Assembly (NCBI GenBank): GCA_023254055.1 | Contig: JALQYN010000065.1 | Coordinates: 20,695-84,694, forward strand | Reading direction: 5' to 3' | DNA from: Polaribacter sp. | GTDB lineage: Bacteria > Bacteroidota > Bacteroidia > Flavobacteriales > Flavobacteriaceae | DNA length: 64,000 nucleotides | In this document: positions 45,944-53,649 of the stretch, piece by piece | Layout of the letters: the number at the start of each line of letters is the position of its first letter | Numbering within the stretch: position 1 is the stretch's first letter | The notes under the pieces: model-generated | What the model saw: the letters and a program-made list of their open reading frames with translations, nothing else | What the model was told of the DNA's origin: nothing | The model's database searches: none | Position numbers and translations under genes: made by a program

Positions 45944-47122
45944 TTAATGGGTTAGGGTTTTAGATTTAAAAGGTTTTTGCTGCTTAAAAGGTTTGGTTTC
46001 AATATAACTTAAGAAATGTTTTATAAATTTATTTGTCAATGTTTTTTTATGGCGGATATAACAAGTTAAATCTTCTGGAATTGCTCCAATAGACGTTTTA
46101 ATTTCGCTTGCCGTTCTTCCAAAATTAATCACTTTTAATTCTTTGTCTATAGCTATTTGAACATAATCATATAACATCCTTTGGTAAATAGCCAGTTCTT
46201 TATTTAAAGAATAATCAATTCCAACAAAATGTGCATCTAAAGAATCAGTATTTATTATGCCAGACATAAAGCCAACTATTTTATCATGATACCAATAGGT
46301 TTTTAGTACATAATTATCACCCAAATTCCTTTTTAGAGAAAGGTATGTTTCTACATTAAACTTACCCAAATTGAACTCTGCTTTATCAGAAACCGTTTTA
46401 TATAATTGGGCAATTTCTGGCAACATTTTTTGAATATTTTCAACAGTGCTCTCTTTTACAACCAAAGGAGTACTTAATTTCAACGCTCGATTTGCTTTTA
46501 TTCGAAATTTGGTTTTCATCGCCCTTAAATAATCGCCTAAACTTTTCCAATTTGCATCTAAATACAGTGCCATATTTGGCTCTACATTAAACGAATAATA
46601 ATTAAGATCATGTAATTCATTACTGACAACTAATGAATCTTTGATAAAATCTTTGATTAAATAAATAGAAATATCTTTTGCTGGTGACTGAGAAGAAACT
46701 GCTTTTATTAAGTCTTTTATAACCTCTTGTTTGTTTTGATTTTCTTTGATAAAAATTCCGTGCTCACCACTCACAAAAACATTACCACAGACTAATAATT
46801 TTATAGGCTTTAACTTCGGAAAAAGACCTAACTGCCTTCCAAAACATTTTAATCGGTGAAAATTTTTGTTTAACGAGCTTTCAATTTGTTCTAAAGGAAA
46901 AAGTATAATTTGAATACTTGCAAAAGCGATAGCATGATTTTCTTTATTAAATAAAACCAGATAAGAAAAGGTAATTTGAGGATTGTTTTTTTCTAAAGAA
47001 ATTAAATAATCTGGATGAAAATAGACATTTGAATTACATTGTAATTCTGTCCAAATCTCTTGTGTAATTTCATTTACAGAAGAGTAAAAAATGGCGCTAT
47101 TATTCTTTTTATAAAAAGTCAA
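45944..47122 (-). CDS. GNAT/FemAB-like N-acyltransferase
   Basis: A 392-residue protein with a double acyltransferase fold. N-terminal part: VYFHPDYLISLEKNNPQITF. Second domain: LYLDANWKSLGDYLRAMKTK, FRIKANRALKLS, TYWYHDKIVGFMSGIINTDS, and VINFGRTASEIKTSIGAIPE, matching the FemX-like / peptidoglycan-type GNAT families. Real substrate unknown. It is single, ahead of tesB on the same strand. Confidence 0.75.
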   Translation of the reverse strand: MTFYKKNNSAIFYSSVNEITQEIWTELQCNSNVYFHPDYLISLEKNNPQITFSYLVLFNKENHAIAFASIQIILFPLEQIESSLNKNFHRLKCFGRQLGLFPKLKPIKLLVCGNVFVSGEHGIFIKENQNKQEVIKDLIKAVSSQSPAKDISIYLIKDFIKDSLVVSNELHDLNYYSFNVEPNMALYLDANWKSLGDYLRAMKTKFRIKANRALKLSTPLVVKESTVENIQKMLPEIAQLYKTVSDKAEFNLGKFNVETYLSLKRNLGDNYVLKTYWYHDKIVGFMSGIINTDSLDAHFVGIDYSLNKELAIYQRMLYDYVQIAIDKELKVINFGRTASEIKTSIGAIPEDLTCYIRHKKTLTNKFIKHFLSYIETKPFKQQKPFKSKTLTH

Positions 47123-47251
47123 ATTCTTTTCTTAATTTACCTTCGAAAATACAAAAAGAAAAATAAGCTTCTAACACAGCAGAACAAACTTTTTCTTATT
47201 TTTAAAAAGGTATCAATTTAATTGTATTTTTATAAAACTAAAAAACTATAC

Positions 47252-47884
47252 ATGCAACCAGGTTTCGATTTTAATTATGCCCATCTTTTTGAAGAAGAAT
47301 TATTACAAGAAATTCTTTCTATTGGCGAATATAAAAAAGTAAAGGCAGGCACTGAATTAATAGATATTGGTAGTGATATAGAGTTTATGCCTCTTATTAT
47401 TACAGGAGCTGTAAAAATTTTAAGAGAAGATGAAAAAGGGGATGAATTGGTACTGTATTTTATAGAACAAGGAGATACTTGTGCGATGACAATTACTTGT
47501 TGTATTGGACAGAAAAAAAGTAAAATCAGAGCCGTTACAGAAGTAGAAACAGAATTATTGATGATTCCAATTCAAAAAATTAGTGATTGGATGATTAAAT
47601 ACCAATCATGGCAAATGTTTATTTTACAAAGCTATCATGAGAGAATGCAAGAACTCCTAGAAGCAATTGACACCATTGCTTTTTTAAACATGGACGAGCG
47701 ATTGCTAAAGTATTTAAAAGATAAAGCCATGATTAATAGAAATGAAGTTATTCAAGTAACACATAAAGAAATTGCGAACGATATGCATACTTCTAGGGTT
47801 GTTGTTTCTAGACTTTTAAAAGCTTTAGAAATAAAAGGAGAAATAAAACTACATAGAAATCAGATACAAATTTTAAAGCTTTAA
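47252..47884 (+). CDS. Crp/Fnr-family transcriptional regulator
   Basis: A 210-residue regulator. Cyclic-nucleotide-binding-like beta-roll (about 15-120) with GDTCAMTITCCIGQKKSKIR, then a long helix (WQMFILQSYHERMQELLEAI) and a winged helix-turn-helix near the C-terminus (VTHKEIANDMHTSRVVVSRL). The usual cNMP phosphate-binding arginine is not obvious, and the cysteine pair at TCC could be redox-active. ATG 47252 chosen over the TTG at 47222. It faces an operon whose promoter has a GTAAC-N4-GTTAC site, so it is the natural candidate for that site's binder. Confidence 0.9.
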   Translation: MQPGFDFNYAHLFEEELLQEILSIGEYKKVKAGTELIDIGSDIEFMPLIITGAVKILREDEKGDELVLYFIEQGDTCAMTITCCIGQKKSKIRAVTEVETELLMIPIQKISDWMIKYQSWQMFILQSYHERMQELLEAIDTIAFLNMDERLLKYLKDKAMINRNEVIQVTHKEIANDMHTSRVVVSRLLKALEIKGEIKLHRNQIQILKL

Positions 47885-47890
47885 GCTTGT

Positions 47891-47934
47891 GTAACATCTG
47901 TTACTATTTAATATAAAAAGCGTTCTTATTTTTA
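47891..47934 (+). promoter_or_regulatory. Crp/Fnr-type operator and promoter of cytochrome c operon
   Basis: Palindrome GTAAC-ATCT-GTTAC (47891-47904), then 22 bp, then -7-like box TATTTTTA (47927-47934). The dyad centre is about 42 bp upstream of the predicted start of transcription, the class II activator position. Confidence 0.7.
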
Positions 47935-47945
47935 CAATAAAAAAA

Positions 47946-48410
47946 ATGAGAACATTAATTACAATTATTTCCGTATTGTTTTTTATGGGTTGTCAAACCT
48001 CAGAAAAACCAAATTATGCTAAAGTCACAAAAGAGGTACCTCAGCAAAAAGATACTACAATAAAAGAGCATCCTGGTAAAAAATTGATGGAAACAAACTG
48101 TTATGTCTGTCATAACCCAACTGCGAATCACGAAAACAGAATCGCTCCACCAATGATTGCAGTAAAAAAACATTATATTACTTCTAAGACAACCAAAGAA
48201 GAATTTAAAGTAGCACTCCAAAGTTGGGTAGAAAATCCAACCAAAGAAAAAGCAAAAATGTTTGGAGCAGTAAAAAGGTTTGGTGTGATGCCTAAGACCC
48301 CTTTTCCAAAAAAAACGATAGATTTAATTGCCGATTATATGTTTGATAATGACATAGATCAACCAGAATGGTTTGACGAACATTATAAATCAATGAAAAA
48401 AAATGAATAA
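47946..48410 (+). CDS. cytochrome c lipoprotein
   Basis: A 154-residue periplasmic/outer-envelope haem protein. Lipoprotein signal (VLFFMGC) with lipidated cysteine 16. One haem-binding motif CYVCH (in LMETNCYVCHNPTANHENRI); RFGVMPKTPFPKK may supply the distal methionine. C-terminal KKTIDLIADYMFDNDID resembles class I cytochrome c. It probably carries electrons in the envelope. It overlaps the thioredoxin gene by 8 bp and is under a Crp/Fnr-type operator. Confidence 0.87.
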   Translation: MRTLITIISVLFFMGCQTSEKPNYAKVTKEVPQQKDTTIKEHPGKKLMETNCYVCHNPTANHENRIAPPMIAVKKHYITSKTTKEEFKVALQSWVENPTKEKAKMFGAVKRFGVMPKTPFPKKTIDLIADYMFDNDIDQPEWFDEHYKSMKKNE

Positions 48411-48696
48411 ATTTTCTGAAATAATCAATCAAAAAAAACCTGTTTTAGTAGATTTTTTTGCTGATTGGTGTGGACCCTGTAAAATGATGAGTCCAATTTT
48501 AAAAGAAGTAAAAGATTCGCTAGGTGAAGCTGTTTCAATTATTAAAATTAATGTAGACAACAATCAACAATTGGCAGCTCAGTATCAAGTTAGAGGTGTT
48601 CCTACATTAATTTTATTTAAAGAAGGGAAACAAGTTTGGAGACAATCGGGAGTTCTTCAAAAAAACGAGATAATCCACATTATTAATTCACATTAG
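48403..48696 (+). CDS. thioredoxin
   Basis: A 97-residue thioredoxin with VDFFADWCGPCKMMSPILKE as active site (WCGPC) and the cis-proline in RGVPTLILFKEGKQV. No signal peptide, so it acts in the cytosol. It is somewhat shorter than housekeeping thioredoxins (about 105). Translation is coupled to the cytochrome c gene (8-bp overlap), which suggests a shared job in redox stress. Confidence 0.92.
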   Translation: MNKFSEIINQKKPVLVDFFADWCGPCKMMSPILKEVKDSLGEAVSIIKINVDNNQQLAAQYQVRGVPTLILFKEGKQVWRQSGVLQKNEIIHIINSH

Positions 48697-48723
48697 AAAT
48701 TTGAAGCATAAAAATCAATAGCT

Positions 48724-48855
48724 ATGTTTAACACTTTACCACTAGTTTCTTGGACAAACGGAACCATATTAATTGGAGTTTTTGCTTTAGTTAGTGTTGG
48801 CCTGATTGCAGCAGTAATGTTATTAATGTTTACAGACAAGAAGAAGAAACAATGA
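48724..48855 (+). CDS. small single-span membrane protein (43 residues)
   Basis: A 43-residue frame: MFNTLPLVSWTNGTILIGVF followed by ALVSVGLIAAVMLLMFTDKK. One helix (about residues 16-37) with a short lysine-rich C-terminal tail. It lies 27 bp after the thioredoxin gene and before the terminator, so it belongs to the cytochrome c-thioredoxin operon. No family is recognised; a cytochrome-oxidase-associated small subunit is one possibility. Confidence 0.65.
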   Translation: MFNTLPLVSWTNGTILIGVFALVSVGLIAAVMLLMFTDKKKKQ

Positions 48856-48864
48856 AAATAATAT

Positions 48865-48902
48865 AAAAGGGACATTATATTTTTTATAATGCCCCTTTTT
48901 TT
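48865..48902. terminator. bidirectional terminator of cytochrome c operon and copper receptor
   Basis: AAAAGGGACATTATA pairs with TATAATGCCCCTTTT around a short T-rich loop; A run on the left and T run on the right, so it works for both strands. Confidence 0.8.
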
Positions 48903-48904
48903 AA

Positions 48905-50983
48905 TTAAAAATTATACTGTAAAAAAGCGGTAATATTTCTTCCAGGCTCTGTAATTGGTGTTATTCCAAAATTACTTTGGTTTGCAAAACTAAAGTTTAA
49001 ATGATTGTGATAATAAGCATCAAAAGCATTTAAAATAGCAAATCCAACGCTAGTATTTTTTAAAGGATTAAATCCTAAACGTAGATCTACAGTTTGATAT
49101 CCATTAGTTTTTGTTTCTCCAAAACTAGGTGCGATGTTTTCCTGTTTACTTGTTAAGTTGAACTGAATATTTGCCCAATATGTTGGTTTTTTTACTCCTA
49201 CTGTTAGTTTTGTATTAAAAGGAGGAGTTAATGGTAAAGATTCATCCAAGTCATTATTTTTAGCATATACATAAGCGAATTCTCCTTTAAAGAAATAATC
49301 ATTTGAAAAATTAACTTGCGTCATTGCCTCAAAACCTGTTTTATAAGCATTATCTAAGTTTCTAAAAACTTTAGGGTTTACAGGTGGTTTTGTTGGCATA
49401 AATTTTCTTGTCAATGTAGGATCAACGATTCCAACAATGTAATTTTCAAAATTTGAATAATAAACTGATGTGGAAAAATTGATATTTCTTTTATCGTTGC
49501 TTCCTTTAAGACCTACTTCAAATTGGTTATTTACTTCTGCTTTTAAATTTGGATTTCCAATATATTCATAAGGGTCTGATCCTGCATTAAAATGATTGAT
49601 ATAACGCTCTATCATATTTGCAGATCGAACTCCACGACCATAAGCAGCTTCGAAAGTAAGGTTGCTAGAAATAATTTTTTTCATCGAAACCGTTCCGCTT
49701 ATATTGTTTTCTGTACGTTTTTTTAAATTATACATAGCTGCAAAATCTGCCTCTGGATCATTTATATTTGAAACAACAATATCATTTCTAATTCCAGCAG
49801 TTAGTATGGTTGTAGCGTTTGCCTCCCATTTTGCTTCTGTAAAAATACCGATATCGTTTATATAAGAATCTTGCCAAACTTTATCGTTAAATACCACAGG
49901 GTTTGCTAATGGCATTCCCATCATATTTAATTTTACAGTTCTTGTTCTCCCTCCGTCTCTAGTGATTAATAATGCATCTATACCACTAAAAATATTTAGC
50001 TTTTTAGATGGTTGCCAATTCAATTCAAATTTTCCCCCCATAGTCGTTGCATTTACAGAAGAAGCAGCTTCTGTCATCATAAATGAAGGCCTATTATTAT
50101 TTGTCATTAAATGATCTACATAACTGTAATACACTTTTGCAGAAATATTTTTTAATGTTTCTCCAATATTTGATGCTTTATAATCTAACGAAATAATACT
50201 GCTATTATCATAGTCTGTATCCATTGGAAGCCCTGCATGTAATACATCTCTACCAAAAGATTGTCTCCAATGAATTTGTAAACGCTCATCATCAGAAAAA
50301 TTATAACCTAACTTAAGTCCATAATCTGTACTTAAAAAAGAAGAAGGAATTTCTATATCATTTCCGTCTTTATAATTTCCAAAACTTCTATATCCAACAT
50401 TTCCAACAATATCATATTTGTTTTGTATGTATTGAAGTTGTAGCATGTTTACAAAAGAATTTCCATTGGTTTCATATCCAACAGAAGCCTTGCCATGAAA
50501 ACCATTTTCTAAATAATTTGGTTTTTGCGTAACCATATTGATGATTCCCCCAAAAGTAGCTCCATATCTTACTGTATAAGGCCCTTTTATAATCTCAATT
50601 TTAGCAATTTCTTCTGGAATTATATGTGTGGTTATAGGATCCATTCTATTTGGGCAAGCATTCATGGCTTTTGTACCACCATCATATTGAATGTTTAATT
50701 GCTCATATTGACTGGCCCTAAAAGAAGGATCTATAGCATAATTACCTCTTTTAATGACAGAAAAACCATTGATAAAGTTAAACAAATCGGCAACATTTTT
50801 AGGTTGCACAACGTTTTTATCATATTTGTTGGAAACAATGGTATGAATTGGATCTATTTTAATATTACCTGTAACAATTACTTCGTCCAGTTTTATTCTT
50901 TTAATAGTGTCTAGTTTTTTTTCTTGAGAATAAGACACAGTCGATAGTAGCATGCTGAAAAGCACACTAAATATTTTTTTCAT
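48905..50983 (-). CDS. OprC/NosA-like TonB-dependent copper receptor
   Basis: A 692-residue outer-membrane receptor. Signal peptide (MKKIFSVLFSMLLSTVSYS), plug with EVIVTGNIKIDPIHTIVSNK and then MNACPNRMDPITTHIIPEEI. The CxxxM motif within CPNRMDP is the copper-binding motif of OprC/NosA receptors. Other Met-rich stretches (VKLNMMGMPLANP) fit the barrel. C-terminal residue is Phe (FLQYNF). It most likely imports copper, or a copper complex, across the outer membrane. It is downstream of a small CNGKC protein gene. Confidence 0.85.
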   Translation of the reverse strand: MKKIFSVLFSMLLSTVSYSQEKKLDTIKRIKLDEVIVTGNIKIDPIHTIVSNKYDKNVVQPKNVADLFNFINGFSVIKRGNYAIDPSFRASQYEQLNIQYDGGTKAMNACPNRMDPITTHIIPEEIAKIEIIKGPYTVRYGATFGGIINMVTQKPNYLENGFHGKASVGYETNGNSFVNMLQLQYIQNKYDIVGNVGYRSFGNYKDGNDIEIPSSFLSTDYGLKLGYNFSDDERLQIHWRQSFGRDVLHAGLPMDTDYDNSSIISLDYKASNIGETLKNISAKVYYSYVDHLMTNNNRPSFMMTEAASSVNATTMGGKFELNWQPSKKLNIFSGIDALLITRDGGRTRTVKLNMMGMPLANPVVFNDKVWQDSYINDIGIFTEAKWEANATTILTAGIRNDIVVSNINDPEADFAAMYNLKKRTENNISGTVSMKKIISSNLTFEAAYGRGVRSANMIERYINHFNAGSDPYEYIGNPNLKAEVNNQFEVGLKGSNDKRNINFSTSVYYSNFENYIVGIVDPTLTRKFMPTKPPVNPKVFRNLDNAYKTGFEAMTQVNFSNDYFFKGEFAYVYAKNNDLDESLPLTPPFNTKLTVGVKKPTYWANIQFNLTSKQENIAPSFGETKTNGYQTVDLRLGFNPLKNTSVGFAILNAFDAYYHNHLNFSFANQSNFGITPITEPGRNITAFLQYNF

Positions 50984-51026
50984 TTTGATTCTTTAAACTT
51001 TAATAATAAGATGTTTTTTACTGCTA

Positions 51027-51440
51027 TTAACTTAGGCCGCTAGCAATAAAACCGATAGAAGAAGAATTCAATTGAGGAGGATGAAATAAAGAGGAAGAAA
51101 CTTTTTTTTGGTATAAATTTTTATAAAAAAAGAACTGTTTTTTTTCTGATCCAAGAGATTTAAAATCAATTGTTAAAAGATGTTCTTTGTACAACAAAAC
51201 ATCTTTAAAATCGATTAAGTGTAATGGTTTACTGTTGTCTTTATCATTTGTTTCAATAACTTTTTTTAATTGACATTTTCCATTACATTCTAATTCAGGT
51301 TTGTCTATATTTTCACAATAAGCCTCAATAAAACCCTTTAAATCAACATTGTAGTATATATAGGTGAAAGATGCTCTTAGGCTATTAAATAATAGAAGAC
51401 CACTTAAAAAGGAACAAAATATAATTCGCCAAGTTTTCAC
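51027..51440 (-). CDS. small exported protein with CNGKC motif, partner of copper receptor
   Basis: A 137-residue protein with an N-terminal hydrophobic anchor (RIIFCSFLSGLLLFNSL) and the sequence YCENIDKPELECNGKCQLKK in the exported part. The three cysteines (C-x(n)-CxxxC) could hold a metal. I recall the same C-E-N-x-D-K-P-E-L motif in Bacteroidetes proteins encoded next to TonB receptors. Start is GTG 51440, 5 bp after a TAATTTTG box. It is the first gene of the copper receptor operon, suggesting a role in metal hand-over. Confidence 0.65.
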   Translation of the reverse strand: MKTWRIIFCSFLSGLLLFNSLRASFTYIYYNVDLKGFIEAYCENIDKPELECNGKCQLKKVIETNDKDNSKPLHLIDFKDVLLYKEHLLTIDFKSLGSEKKQFFFYKNLYQKKVSSSLFHPPQLNSSSIGFIASGLS

Positions 51441-51445
51441 AAGCT

Positions 51446-51453
51446 CAAAATTA
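51446..51453 (-). promoter_or_regulatory. -7 box of copper receptor operon, leaderless-type
   Basis: TAATTTTG on the minus strand; after 5 bases comes the GTG start. A 20-bp palindrome (51464-51483) sits at the -33 region. Confidence 0.5.
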
Positions 51454-51463
51454 AGGAATACGT

Positions 51464-51483
51464 TTATTTATTATAATAAATAA
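51464..51483. promoter_or_regulatory. 20-bp perfect palindrome between copper receptor operon and DUF2202 gene
   Basis: TTATTTATTATAATAAATAA is a perfect dyad, bordered by direct copies of AATACGTTT (51458-51466 and 51482-51490). It overlaps the expected -33 region of the minus-strand promoter and could be a repressor operator, for example Fur- or Cu-responsive. AT richness makes a chance dyad possible. Confidence 0.35.
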
Positions 51484-51530
51484 TACGTTTTTTAATGATG
51501 TAAAGAACGTTTTTTTAAAAGAAGTAATGC

Positions 51531-51574
51531 GTAACAATTGTTACTTAGAAACCACTTTTTCTACACTAATTTTA
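51531..51574 (+). promoter_or_regulatory. Crp/Fnr-type operator and promoter of DUF2202 gene
   Basis: Perfect palindrome GTAAC-AATT-GTTAC (51531-51544), then 22 bp, then TAATTTTA (51567-51574). The spacing is identical to the other two sites of this kind in the window. Confidence 0.7.
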
Positions 51575-51599
51575 TACTATAATTTAAAACTTAGAAATC

Positions 51600-52211
51600 A
51601 TGAAAAGTGTAAAAAAAATCACCCAACTACTGATAATAATCTTATTGACTTCATTTACAAATGCTTGTACAAATAATTTAGATGATACTTTAACAAGTGT
51701 TTTAGAACAAAAGGATAAAGAATCATTACTCTTTATGTTAGAAGAAGAAAAATTAGCAAGAGATACGTATACCTATTTAGATAACTTATGGTCTGTCAAT
51801 CAATTTGCAAATATTAAAAAAAGCGAGCAGAGTCATATGGATGCTATTTCAACACTATTAACAAAAAGCAATGTAGAACATACTATTTTACCTTCAGGTA
51901 TTTTTGAAAATCAAGAACTTCAAAAACTTTATAATCAATTTGTAATTGATGGAGCAACTAGTCTTTTAAAAGCTTTACAAATTGGAGCTACAATAGAGGA
52001 TCTAGATATTGTAGATTTAGAAAAGTATAAAAACGAAACAACAAATAGTGCAATTATAGCAGTCTATAATAGTTTACAATGTGGCTCAAGAAATCACTTA
52101 AGAAGCTTTGTGAAGGCAATTACTGCAAATTCAGGCACGTATACCCCACAATATTTAACACAAGTAGATTACAATGCTATTGTTTCCGGAAGTCAGGAAC
52201 AATGTAAATAG
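51600..52211 (+). CDS. DUF2202 ferritin-like lipoprotein
   Basis: A 203-residue lipoprotein (signal LLTSFTNAC, Cys23). The mature part matches DUF2202, a ferritin-like four-helix family: LLFMLEEEKLARDTYTYLDN with EEEK, SEQSHMDAISTLL and LQCGSRNHLRSFVKAI supplying Glu/His ligands. The domain may bind a di-metal centre (iron or copper). Function unknown. It is a single-gene unit with a Crp/Fnr-type operator upstream and a strong terminator downstream. Confidence 0.85.
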   Translation: MKSVKKITQLLIIILLTSFTNACTNNLDDTLTSVLEQKDKESLLFMLEEEKLARDTYTYLDNLWSVNQFANIKKSEQSHMDAISTLLTKSNVEHTILPSGIFENQELQKLYNQFVIDGATSLLKALQIGATIEDLDIVDLEKYKNETTNSAIIAVYNSLQCGSRNHLRSFVKAITANSGTYTPQYLTQVDYNAIVSGSQEQCK

Positions 52212-52234
52212 TTTTTCAAAAAATCAGCCTCATA

Positions 52235-52264
52235 AAAAGCACTCTGTACAGAGTGCTTTTTTTT
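52235..52264 (+). terminator. terminator of DUF2202 gene
   Basis: AAAAGCACTCTGT pairs with ACAGAGTGCTTTT to form a perfect 26-bp palindrome, followed by four more T. The next operator starts 3 bp further on. Confidence 0.9.
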
Positions 52265-52266
52265 GA

Positions 52267-52310
52267 GTAACCTATGTTACAGACTTACGCCTTTAATCAA
52301 ATTAATTTTG
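52267..52310 (+). promoter_or_regulatory. Crp/Fnr-type operator and promoter of RND efflux operon
   Basis: Palindrome GTAAC-CTAT-GTTAC (52267-52280), 22 bp, then TAATTTTG (52303-52310), an exact -7 box. ATG of the TolC gene follows at 52332. Confidence 0.75.
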
Positions 52311-52331
52311 CCTCATAAAATAAATAGATTA

Positions 52332-53642
52332 ATGAAAAATATAAGAAACTTCTTTTTTATCCTTGTTTTTGTAGTCTCAGGAAACATGAAAGCACAAGAA
52401 ATTATTTCTATAAGCAAAGCAAGTGTTTTAGATAAAATTACAGAACAAAACTTAATGCTTAAAATTTCTCAAGAAGAGTTTAATAAAGCTAAAGCAGAAT
52501 ATAGACAAACCAACGCTGTGTATCTACCAAACATTACAGCAAGTCATACTGGAATTTCAACCACAAACCCCTTAATGGCTTTTGGGTCTAAATTAAACCA
52601 AGAAATTTTAACTGCAGCAGATTTTAACCCTGTTTTGTTAAATAACCCTAAGCAAACACAAAATTTTGCTACTAAAATAGAAATACAACAACCATTAATT
52701 AACATTGATGGAATTTATCAACGAAAAGCAGCTAAGTCTAAAATGAAAGCGATGTCTTTACAAACCGAAAGAGTAGCCGATTACTTGATGTTGGAAGTTG
52801 AAAAAGCGTACATGCAATTGCAATTGGCATATAAGGGTGTTTATGTTTTAGAAGCAGCATTAAAAACAGCGAAAGCGAATGCTGAATTAGCAAAGAACAA
52901 CTTTCAAAAAGGATACCTACAAAGAGCCGATGTATTGTTAGTTGAAGTTCGTGTAACCGAAGTAAAAAACCATTTACAAACGGCAAAAAGTAATGTGCAA
53001 AACGCATCTGATTATTTGTCTTTTTTAATGAATAATAAAGGGTATGTGGTATACCATCCAACAGATAGCTTAACAATTCAATCTTTTGTAGTTACTTCTG
53101 GTAAAATTTCAAACAACAGAGCCGATATTAAAGCGATGTCTTTAGTTTCTAATGCTTACAAGGCAATGAACAAAGCAGATCAAATGTCTTTTTTACCACG
53201 ATTAAATGCTTTTGGAAGTTATGAGTTGTATGATAATAAAATTTTTCAAGCAAATGCTAACGGATATTTGATTGGAGCACAATTAAGTTGGGATATTTTT
53301 AAAGGATCTAAGCGCTTTGGAAAAAACCAACAAAGCAAAGCAGAATATGAGAAATCTAAATTAGAATACGACCAATACCTTTCTAAAAGTAATTTAGAGT
53401 TAAACAAAGCAAAGCGTGTGTTAATAGATGCCGAAAACAAGTTGAAACTAACAAAATTAGCACTAGAACAATCTGAAGAGGCATTAAGAATTCGCTTTAA
53501 TAGATATAAAGAAGGTTTAGAAAAAACAACAGATTTATTAGGTGCTGAAACCCAATATGCACAAAAACAATTAGAATATTATCAAACAATTTTCGAGTAT
53601 AATTATGCTCAAAGCTATTTACAATTTTTAACCAAAGAATAA
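52332..53642 (+). CDS. TolC-family outer-membrane efflux protein
   Basis: A 436-residue outer-membrane channel. The signal peptide (MKNIRNFFFILVFVVSGNMKAQ) is followed by two long heptad-rich halves with paired coiled coils: SQEEFNKAKAEYRQTNAVYL, LLVEVRVTEVKNHLQTAKSN, and ALEQSEEALRIRFNRYKEGL. Length and symmetry match TolC/OMF. ATG 52332 is chosen because the longer TTG frame at 52263 would run through the operator. First gene of a TolC-MFP-RND operon. Confidence 0.92.
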   Translation: MKNIRNFFFILVFVVSGNMKAQEIISISKASVLDKITEQNLMLKISQEEFNKAKAEYRQTNAVYLPNITASHTGISTTNPLMAFGSKLNQEILTAADFNPVLLNNPKQTQNFATKIEIQQPLINIDGIYQRKAAKSKMKAMSLQTERVADYLMLEVEKAYMQLQLAYKGVYVLEAALKTAKANAELAKNNFQKGYLQRADVLLVEVRVTEVKNHLQTAKSNVQNASDYLSFLMNNKGYVVYHPTDSLTIQSFVVTSGKISNNRADIKAMSLVSNAYKAMNKADQMSFLPRLNAFGSYELYDNKIFQANANGYLIGAQLSWDIFKGSKRFGKNQQSKAEYEKSKLEYDQYLSKSNLELNKAKRVLIDAENKLKLTKLALEQSEEALRIRFNRYKEGLEKTTDLLGAETQYAQKQLEYYQTIFEYNYAQSYLQFLTKE

Positions 53643-53649
53643 ACTTAAA

